64,000 nucleotides of DNA, from contig CBDCVQ010000001.1 of NCBI GenBank assembly GCA_965223165.1, positions 1 through 64,000 on the forward strand, in the 5' to 3' direction. The translations under genes were made by a program, and so were the position numbers. The notes below the pieces were generated by a model. That model was given only the letters and a program-made list of their open reading frames with translations, made no database searches and was not told the DNA's origin. Below, in pieces: positions 18,126 to 25,122 of the stretch. Every line of letters begins with the position of its first letter. Positions within the stretch are counted from its first letter, which is position 1. This DNA comes from JABDMH01 sp965223165. Lineage in GTDB: Bacteria; Bacteroidota; Bacteroidia; Chitinophagales; Saprospiraceae.

Positions 18126-18605
18126 TCAATCTAGGATCTGGCGGAGATGATGGTTCATGTGATTGATATAGTCATCGATGAAGTAGGCCAGTGTGGTGGT
18201 CTCCTCTTGGGGGACGACCTTCCAGGCGACCTGATGCAGATTGTGGGTCTTGTGCTGCCTTGTCAAGATATCCTCTGGGATGGCGTGGATGCATCGGGCG
18301 ATCTGCTGATTGAGACGTAACCACAGCTCTAGCAGATCGGGCCATTGGGCGGTTTGGTATTGCTGGACCACCACCCACTTTTCTTGATCGTATCCGTCAA
18401 AGATGAGTGAGTCCTGATGCTGTGCCAAGATAAACCGACGGCAATTGTTGACTGCAGAGTCAATGAGATGGCCTAGGATCTCCTTCTTTGACCACTTGCC
18501 CGGTGATCGGGTACTTACCCTCTCTTCGGTCAATCGCTCCAGCCTTGGTATAGCCCTGTCCAGGCTGGAAAGTAGTTTGTCTGCTAAGTGCATGGAGGAA
18601 TACAT
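18126..18605 (-). CDS. DinB-like protein (DinB/YfiT superfamily)
   Basis: A 159-residue four-helix-bundle protein of the DinB/YfiT metal-binding superfamily, which includes thiol transferases such as bacillithiol S-transferases. Visible features are GKWSKKEILGHLIDSAVNN (first metal His) and the C-terminal YFIDDYINHMNHHLRQIL with the second His pair. No substrate can be assigned. The gene is bracketed by direct copies of a complex repeat module, as if carried as a cassette. Confidence 0.82.
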   Translation of the reverse strand: MYSSMHLADKLLSSLDRAIPRLERLTEERVSTRSPGKWSKKEILGHLIDSAVNNCRRFILAQHQDSLIFDGYDQEKWVVVQQYQTAQWPDLLELWLRLNQQIARCIHAIPEDILTRQHKTHNLHQVAWKVVPQEETTTLAYFIDDYINHMNHHLRQILD

Positions 18606-18663
18606 CTGCTAGGGACAAAGGTAGCATTACCTGCGGCCTCAGGCTCTGCTTACGAGTGCCTAG

Positions 18664-18915
18664 AGTTGAGTTTGGAGTGAGCTTGAGTTTCGAGTGAGCT
18701 TGAGTTCCGAGTGAGCTTGAGTTTCGAGTGAGCTTGAGTTTCGAGTGAGCTTGAGTTTTGACGAGCTCGCGAATATGATTTTTTACTTCACCGGCGCTTC
18801 AGCTCTACTTACGAGTGCCTAAGAGTGAGCTAGAGTGCCTATCAGTGACTAAAGTACAGCCCAACTCGGTTGATATTCGTCGCGAGCTCGTCCGCAACTC
18901 CAGTCACTCAAGTCA
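18664..18915. repeat. 17-bp tandem array plus hairpin module, right copy
   Basis: About six units of the same 17-mer (18664-18768), then the same hairpin module (CGAGCTCGCGAATA ... TATTCGTCGCGAGCTCG) with about 45 extra bases inside. It ends a few bases before the stop of the beta-helix protein gene. It has the same orientation as the left copy. Confidence 0.88.
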
Positions 18916-18923
18916 CTTCTCCC

Positions 18924-20681
18924 CTAGTGGGCCAGCACGACCTTTTTACTGCCTGCCCATCGGCCATCGGCCCGCAGGTGTAGCAAATATGGTCCCGGTG
19001 TGATGCTCTCTGGTAGGTCCCACGTCATTTGCGTACGCGATTCCATCCGGCTTTCGGCCACCTTCCTTCCCGCAAGATCCCAGAGTTCAACGTCCAACTG
19101 GCTCGTATGGATTGGAATATCCAGTAGGTAGATCGAACGGCCAACGCTGTAGGCGCTCCACGGTCCATCTGCTGCCACCTCCACGGGAACAACCGAGGAG
19201 TGATCGAGGGTACCGTCCAGATCGACGATGGCCAGCCGGTAGAAGTTCACCCCCCCGCTGGGCTGCTCGTCCCAGGCATCATAGGAGGCACCCTGGTCCC
19301 GGTTTGCAGGGGCCACGCGGGCCTTTACTTGCCAATCGACCTGATTGAGACTGTGCTCTACGACCAGGGCCTCCACGCCTTCTTCATAACCTGTCTGCCA
19401 CCGCAGGTGCACGCTCCCTTCGAGGGTCATTCGAGCGGTGAAACTCAATAAGCTCACGGGCAATGCCGCATTGGACCGTTGAGCGCCAATCGATCTTGGG
19501 TCATTGAAGGGGTCATTATCATAGTCGAGGGCTGGATCCAACACCGTCAGACCTTGTCCAGCTGCGGCACTTCCTGCACTCAGATTAAAGTCCTCCGCTC
19601 CGGGATTGACCAGCTGCGGGTCTTGCTGGATCACAGCGCCCGTTTCCGCGACCGGCAGCGTGGGTCCCGTCCAACTTGGATTCTGAGTGTGATACCACAG
19701 ATTGTTGGAGAAGGTGAACGTGGCTGGCGCAGTATTGGGTCCAATATTTACATCCGTACTCAGTGAATTGTTTCGCACCACAAGATTGTTGGAAAAGGTA
19801 TTATCAGCGCAGGTGAGAAAGCCCGGATTGGTATTCTCCTGGAGAATTCGGATGATCCAATTGTCGGGTAGGTAGATCGTGTTGTTGATCACTTCTACCC
19901 GTACACATCCCACATATGCGATCGGGGCCCAAGAGCCGATGAATATATTGGAATACACCTGCAGATCGGCAGCCTCAAAATTGGCGGTGGGTGGTCGAAA
20001 AAACGACAGCCCGGTACTACCGCCCAGGTTGAGTGCCCGTTGACTCATATTCTTAAGCATGTTGCCCTCAATGCGCACGAACTGCGTGCCCCCCTTTGCC
20101 TGTATTCCGGATACACCAGCCGCATCCAGCAGATTGTCTTCGATGACACCCATGTGACAGCCTACCATGTCAATTCCGCTACCGCCAGGAGAACCATTGA
20201 GGAAGGTGCAATTGCGAATGGCAAAATTGTCCAAGCCCGAAAGTTTAAGCAGATCATTATTACCCGTGCCAGCCAAATTTTGGAAAAGGCAGTCTTCGAT
20301 CGTGATGTGATGTGTAGGCGTGGCAAACGTCCCGGCATCATCAATATTCACCCCATTGGCCGTCTGCCCCTGAAACACAAGGCCCTCGATGTGCAGGTAG
20401 GAGCAATCGGAGAGATGCCATGCCTCCGATCCGCCCTGCCAGATCACCTGGCCACTTGTTTGCGCTAGTATGTAGATCAAATTGCCTGATGCACCTGCAA
20501 TATTGCTCAGGTCCTGCCGATCTGTGTAGGTGCCGTTTAGGATCAGGACCGTATCACCCGGTGCAGCTGCCGCCGCTGCCGCTTCCAGGTCCGGGTAGGA
20601 GGCGCTGGGCACCATCAAGGTAGCAGCCACCGAAAAGACGAGGGAGAAGACGAGGAAGGATGTGGTACAGATCACACGCAT
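18924..20681 (-). CDS. Secreted right-handed beta-helix protein with T9SS C-terminal domain
   Basis: A 585-residue exported protein. The N-terminal signal (ICTTSFLVFSLVFSVAATL) is followed by the PDLEAAAAAAAPGDTVLILNGTY opening typical of parallel beta-helix proteins, then repeated strands (HITIEDCLFQNL, FAIRNCTFLNG, VRIEGNMLKN, LQVYSNIFIG, VEVINNTIYL) to about residue 390. A fibronectin-like region and a C-terminal sorting domain ending ITPGPYLLHLRADGRWAGSKKVVLAH follow, typical of type IX secretion cargo. It may be a polysaccharide-binding or -cleaving surface protein; no catalytic residues are assigned. Confidence 0.85.
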   Translation of the reverse strand: MRVICTTSFLVFSLVFSVAATLMVPSASYPDLEAAAAAAAPGDTVLILNGTYTDRQDLSNIAGASGNLIYILAQTSGQVIWQGGSEAWHLSDCSYLHIEGLVFQGQTANGVNIDDAGTFATPTHHITIEDCLFQNLAGTGNNDLLKLSGLDNFAIRNCTFLNGSPGGSGIDMVGCHMGVIEDNLLDAAGVSGIQAKGGTQFVRIEGNMLKNMSQRALNLGGSTGLSFFRPPTANFEAADLQVYSNIFIGSWAPIAYVGCVRVEVINNTIYLPDNWIIRILQENTNPGFLTCADNTFSNNLVVRNNSLSTDVNIGPNTAPATFTFSNNLWYHTQNPSWTGPTLPVAETGAVIQQDPQLVNPGAEDFNLSAGSAAAGQGLTVLDPALDYDNDPFNDPRSIGAQRSNAALPVSLLSFTARMTLEGSVHLRWQTGYEEGVEALVVEHSLNQVDWQVKARVAPANRDQGASYDAWDEQPSGGVNFYRLAIVDLDGTLDHSSVVPVEVAADGPWSAYSVGRSIYLLDIPIHTSQLDVELWDLAGRKVAESRMESRTQMTWDLPESITPGPYLLHLRADGRWAGSKKVVLAH

Positions 20682-20833
20682 ATGCCAAAGTCTTTGAATT
20701 CATTGGTGTGATCGTGACAAATATGGATGTCCGTCCTGCCCCTTGGGACGACACACCCATATCTTCAAACGGAGTAGGGCTACCCGATATTTCTTTAGCA
20801 AAAACTATTCCCACCCCAGTGACAAAAATGCGA

Positions 20834-20999
20834 CTAATAGAGTTTCGCATTAAATCTTGTAGCTAATTCTAATGTCTTTTGTCCGCATATTTCGCTGCAA
20901 AGCCTCGCCATAGCTACGGCTATGTCTATGTTTCGCGCCTCGTCTGCGAACAAAATCCTATTAGAATTATTCAACATATCTAATGCGAAACTCTACTAG
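20834..20999. repeat. Interspersed hairpin repeat (family 1, copy A)
   Basis: 166 bp with 19-bp near-perfect inverted ends CTARTAGAGTTTCGCATTA, further inner complementarity (AATTCTAATG against TATTAGAATT) and a central palindrome CATAGCTACGGCTATG. It resembles a MITE or a large structured REP-like element. The right end overlaps the stop codon of the HAD-like gene. Other copies lie at 54424-54654 (full), 47513-47703 (decayed) and 6503-6590 (fragment). Confidence 0.85.
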
Positions 21000-21745
21000 C
21001 CGTCAAAGGGCAATACCTCCAGCTTGACCATTTCGCCGAAGTGGGTGTTTATCACATAAAAGCGCTTGTCCAGATATTTACGCTTGCAGGCGTTCATCGC
21101 TTTGATGATCAAATTGACATTGGCGGGATCGTCATCCGACATGCCAAAGTGCAGATCATCCCGATCGTATGCCTCCACAGCCTTGTCGACCGATTTTAAA
21201 ATCGCCCGGCGTTTCAGCACCGGCGTAGTGGCCTGCAATTTGGGATCGTCGAGGTCATCTCGTCTGATCTCATCGTTGCCCACAGGATATACAGAGTGAT
21301 AGTGCGGCTCTCGCTCGATCAGCCCGTGATCCTTCAACACACGGACACCGGCCCGCAATGTCTCGCGGCTATGTCCTCTGGCGGTGACGATCGACAGCGG
21401 GCGCTGGGTGTTACAAGCATGTACAAAAAACCGCCAGGAGGGCGCTTGCCACTTGCTTGGATCTTCCTGCAGTGCCTTTTCGATGTCGGCGACAAAGTGT
21501 TCTGGTTGGCCTGCTGCCTTTTCTTCGGGCGTTAGATCTCGAAAGTTGCGAAAACTACCGTCGTACATCGCGTAATCTGACCACTGGCCGGGCTGACCCA
21601 GCAGTGGATGAATGTTAGCAAATTCGCCCGTCGATACATACATGGTCTCCTGGGTCTCGGTATTGATGATTGAAATCTCTGTTTGCAAAAACATGATATT
21701 ATCATCAAAATCGAAAAAATAAAAACTCAAAGGCCGATCGCTCAT
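20996..21745 (-). CDS. HAD-superfamily-like phosphatase of unknown substrate
   Basis: The 249 residues show a HAD pattern: motif I FFDFDDN (nucleophile D12, D14), motif II IVTARGHS near the middle, a possible motif III Lys in KRRAILKS, and motif IV FGMSDDDPANV. The cap-like N-terminal insert (residues 17-110) is unusual. It is the last gene of a minus-strand cluster, 21 bp after the PLD-like gene, so joint transcription is likely. Its stop lies in a family-1 repeat. The substrate is unknown. Confidence 0.72.
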   Translation of the reverse strand: MSDRPLSFYFFDFDDNIMFLQTEISIINTETQETMYVSTGEFANIHPLLGQPGQWSDYAMYDGSFRNFRDLTPEEKAAGQPEHFVADIEKALQEDPSKWQAPSWRFFVHACNTQRPLSIVTARGHSRETLRAGVRVLKDHGLIEREPHYHSVYPVGNDEIRRDDLDDPKLQATTPVLKRRAILKSVDKAVEAYDRDDLHFGMSDDDPANVNLIIKAMNACKRKYLDKRFYVINTHFGEMVKLEVLPFDG

Positions 21746-21766
21746 GCGCTATAATTTTTTTGAGGC

Positions 21767-23614
21767 TTAACCAAATAATTGCCGCTCGGTACACAGTTGA
21801 TTTCCTTCTTCGTAGTAAGGCTTGGTCCACTTATCATCGGAGGACAGGTAGCGATTTTCCTCCGCTTCTTCATCGGACAACCTGTTGCTCACATTTCTGG
21901 CATGAAAGTGATTGAACAACCGCATAAATTCTCCGAGAAAGATGTCAGCCACCCGGGTGTTGCCACGGATGATCAACATATTCTCATCGTTATTTACCGT
22001 CGACGCCTCGCTAAAGTTAGCCGAGCCTGAGATGACAACGGGGTCGTCAGAGAGCGGATCGATCAACATATATTTTGTGTGCAAGAAATTGACATGGTCA
22101 TTGAGACCGGTGAGTGATTCGATCAATTGCTGATGCTCGGTACCCGCCCCTCGCGTCTTCAAGATCTCGCCCCAGGCAATTCGATTATGGGGACAAGCTG
22201 CCATCTTTGGATATTTGGGTTTCAAGAGGCCACCGATCCCCTCCAACAATAGATAACGCTGATAGGGAGTGGACGTGCGCTTCTCCTTGATCACCTTGTC
22301 AAAAATCTCATTAGCCACCGAAAACGCGGCCGTAAAAAACACGCTTTGATTGGCCTGATCCAGTCGATCGGCATACCAGTCCAGCATAGCTTTGGTCAGG
22401 CGCGGGCTGAAGACAGGTGTGATGGCATTGGCTGGTGGGGGTCCACTTAAGTCGGGCTGCTGCATCACGGTCCAATTGCGCATGCCGGCGTCAGGTGGGT
22501 CGCTGCGAGCGGATTTCCGCTTGGGGTCGGTCGCCAGTTTATTCCAGTAATCCAAATATTTTTGGGCCACTTTGCGATCCCTGACAATATGCCCCACATT
22601 TGACTGGCCGTAGATGCCTCCGCCCGTAAAATTGGTGGAGCCTGTCCACACCTGAATCGGCCGACCATTTTTGAGCAGAATAATAAACTTGTTATGTGAA
22701 ATAGTGGTGATCGTGCGCTCGATCATCATGTGTTGGAAGGCATCCAGCATCTCGGGGTTTTTTAATCCGATCTTGCTGACGGCCCGATCCGCCGCCGCTG
22801 CGACCGAATCATTGACCTGGGTCACCTCGATGCTCTTCTTTTTAAGTACCGCATCGGCCCCATCCACCTTGTAAGAGATATTAGAGTTCTTATCGGTCTT
22901 GATGCGATAGGCGCGCTGCTTCTTTGCATGATGTACGATTTTGACATCAGAACCACTCTCTAGTGCATCTACGAAGGCTTGTATCGCAGGTTCATGGGTA
23001 AACTCGTATACAGCCGCCCGGATTCCGTATTCCGGGCCATGGGCTTGTCGAATAAAACCGAGCATCGCCTCCTCCAGACCTCGAGAGAGCCATTTGTAGG
23101 CTTTCTGATCCGGCACATCCTCGGGCTTTAAATACTCTTTGAGATACTTACCTCGAAAATCCTCTACCATATAGTATCGCTGATACTTGCCAAATCGGCG
23201 ACTGTATGCCTGACTACCAGCCACGCCTCGATTGAAGTAGACTGCCTGCTTATGGTGCTCCGGATCTTCGGTCTTAATGGTCACCTGCACCGACCGACCA
23301 TTTTTCATTTTTGTCGGGGTACCGTATCTAGGCACGACCTTGTAGGTGTACTTTGTATCGGGCGTCACCACGTAGTCGCTCCACAAGAAGGACTGAATGG
23401 GAGCAACGTCCGAGCCAATGCGATTTCGGGCGGCGCCACGAAAGGTTTTTCCTCCCAGCATCGGCCTAAAGGCACCGCTTCCCTTTCGTTTATAAATCGT
23501 AAAACCAAGGAGATCCCTCGCTGCACTTCTTTTCGCGTCCAGGCCCAGCAGCACCACGGCTGTACCTGCGACGGCATGGACCGATATCTGATCATTGTTG
23601 CTTCGTTTTCTCAT
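21767..23614 (-). CDS. Phospholipase D-like protein with two HKD motifs
   Basis: A 615-residue protein. The N-terminal about 110 residues look like a fibronectin/immunoglobulin-type fold (a threonine/valine-rich region ending DTKYTYKVVPRYG). The rest has two PLD half-sites: HNKFIILLKNG with GSTNFTGGG (about residue 308) and HTKYMLIDP with SGSANFSEAS (about residue 512). Such enzymes hydrolyse phosphodiesters (phospholipid or nucleic acid). No signal peptide is seen, so it is probably cytoplasmic. It lies between a DyP-type peroxidase (96 bp upstream) and a HAD-like protein (21 bp downstream). Confidence 0.88.
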   Translation of the reverse strand: MRKRSNNDQISVHAVAGTAVVLLGLDAKRSAARDLLGFTIYKRKGSGAFRPMLGGKTFRGAARNRIGSDVAPIQSFLWSDYVVTPDTKYTYKVVPRYGTPTKMKNGRSVQVTIKTEDPEHHKQAVYFNRGVAGSQAYSRRFGKYQRYYMVEDFRGKYLKEYLKPEDVPDQKAYKWLSRGLEEAMLGFIRQAHGPEYGIRAAVYEFTHEPAIQAFVDALESGSDVKIVHHAKKQRAYRIKTDKNSNISYKVDGADAVLKKKSIEVTQVNDSVAAAADRAVSKIGLKNPEMLDAFQHMMIERTITTISHNKFIILLKNGRPIQVWTGSTNFTGGGIYGQSNVGHIVRDRKVAQKYLDYWNKLATDPKRKSARSDPPDAGMRNWTVMQQPDLSGPPPANAITPVFSPRLTKAMLDWYADRLDQANQSVFFTAAFSVANEIFDKVIKEKRTSTPYQRYLLLEGIGGLLKPKYPKMAACPHNRIAWGEILKTRGAGTEHQQLIESLTGLNDHVNFLHTKYMLIDPLSDDPVVISGSANFSEASTVNNDENMLIIRGNTRVADIFLGEFMRLFNHFHARNVSNRLSDEEAEENRYLSSDDKWTKPYYEEGNQLCTERQLFG

Positions 23615-23710
23615 GGGATTTTATTAGAATTTTTCAATTAGCAATTATAGCTCCGACAGCTACGCGCAAGAGCGAGCGTGATCGGAACGGATTTGGATAC
23701 GTAGGGTTCC

Positions 23711-25111
23711 TCACACAAATATTCCAGCGCCAATAAAATCATCTGGATTCTTGGGGGCAGGTGGGCAGAAATAATATCCGCCGTCAATCGTAGAGAGCAC
23801 CCCTTGGCCATACAGCGCATCGACCCCAACGTCGGCCATGGGAAAATGCGGATTCATCTGCCACATATTGACCACATGTTCAAACTGTTGCTGGATGCTC
23901 TTCATAAATGCCAAGAAGTGGAGTCCGTTGATGGCCTGACCGCCCGGCTCTAAGCCATCAAAAAACGGATAGGGACGGCGCAAAAATCGTCGCTCCTGAT
24001 CGTTGATGCCAAACAGATCCGGATTGGGTCGCCGCGGTTGTACCTTTCGGATATGTGCGGTCAAGGGACCGTCGCGCGCATCCTTGGGATCCGGATAAAC
24101 TGGCGTGAGCTGATCATGCCCCGCCCGCTCCCGAGATAGCGGCAGTCCACTACCTTTGTGCCTTCCGATCATGCCGGACTGCGCCTCGGGTTTAAAGGCC
24201 TCCCAAATCGGCATGTGTTCGCGGATCTTTCGGTACACCAGATACGTCCCATTTCGACACCAGGGAGGCTCATTATCTGACTCATCCACATAAACCAAAC
24301 GCTCCAGCGCATCCCCCATGCGGATATTATCGATACCATCGTCAAATTTTAGATACTCCCTTTTGTCCTTCCGTGCAAACCCCTGTTCCACTCCGATCCA
24401 TTCGAGCACATCATGACTGCCGCCGGCTTGATATTTTTCACTAAATCGCTTATTAAAATACTCAGCGAAAAATCGCACCACAGCCACATTGACATACGGG
24501 TGGTCACTGCTAATCAGGACGATCAAATCGCTGCTTCGATCTTTGGGATCAAAGTCTTCATCGTCCCCCGCAAAACTTGGCATCACTTTGAGAAATGTCG
24601 GTTTGCGCGCCCGGATGCCGTAGCGATCAAACCCCGTGCCGTCTACGAAAAGTGTGGCTCCCAAGCCTAGCGTAATCGTCACTCGATAGGAATCTGGAAT
24701 TTCCTCCAACACGGCCACATGCTTTTTTGACGGGTGTTTCTCCATCTCCTCATAGGACCACTGGGTCAGCATGGTCAATACCTGCTCCAACTCCCGTCTC
24801 GATTGGGCGGTCACATTGGCCCGCATGATGCAGAGGTATTTTTGTTTATCTACTCGCCCACCATAGTCGCTGTCGTATTTTCCAGCGAGGTCCTTCATTT
24901 CCATTTTTAGGTCTGCCCATTCCTCCTCCGAAAAGGGATTCATTCTACCAGCCTCAATCTGGGACCTCAGGTACCGAATAATCTCTGCCTCCTTAAGCTC
25001 TAGGTCCTCAGGTAAGGACCGGGGCCAGTAGGGGTCTGTAATGCCGCTTTGATAGGGCTGCTGGTAGAGTTTGGTCGGAAGTGGATTTGGTATATAGATA
25101 TTGTGCTTCAT
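23711..25111 (-). CDS. DyP-type haem peroxidase
   Basis: A 466-residue DyP-like peroxidase. The proximal haem ligand is His353 in HIRKVQPRRP. A distal Arg lies in RRFLRRPYPFFDG, and the C-terminal GLHFLAFMKSIQQQFEHVV helix is typical. The distal Asp motif, normally GxxDG, reads KFDDG (255-259), a variant. No Tat or Sec signal and no encapsulin-targeting tail is obvious. It follows the glycyl radical enzyme gene by 11 bp. The family oxidises dyes, phenols or other substrates with H2O2; the physiological substrate is unknown. Confidence 0.86.
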   Translation of the reverse strand: MKHNIYIPNPLPTKLYQQPYQSGITDPYWPRSLPEDLELKEAEIIRYLRSQIEAGRMNPFSEEEWADLKMEMKDLAGKYDSDYGGRVDKQKYLCIMRANVTAQSRRELEQVLTMLTQWSYEEMEKHPSKKHVAVLEEIPDSYRVTITLGLGATLFVDGTGFDRYGIRARKPTFLKVMPSFAGDDEDFDPKDRSSDLIVLISSDHPYVNVAVVRFFAEYFNKRFSEKYQAGGSHDVLEWIGVEQGFARKDKREYLKFDDGIDNIRMGDALERLVYVDESDNEPPWCRNGTYLVYRKIREHMPIWEAFKPEAQSGMIGRHKGSGLPLSRERAGHDQLTPVYPDPKDARDGPLTAHIRKVQPRRPNPDLFGINDQERRFLRRPYPFFDGLEPGGQAINGLHFLAFMKSIQQQFEHVVNMWQMNPHFPMADVGVDALYGQGVLSTIDGGYYFCPPAPKNPDDFIGAGIFV

Positions 25112-25122
25112 GGTCTGATCAT

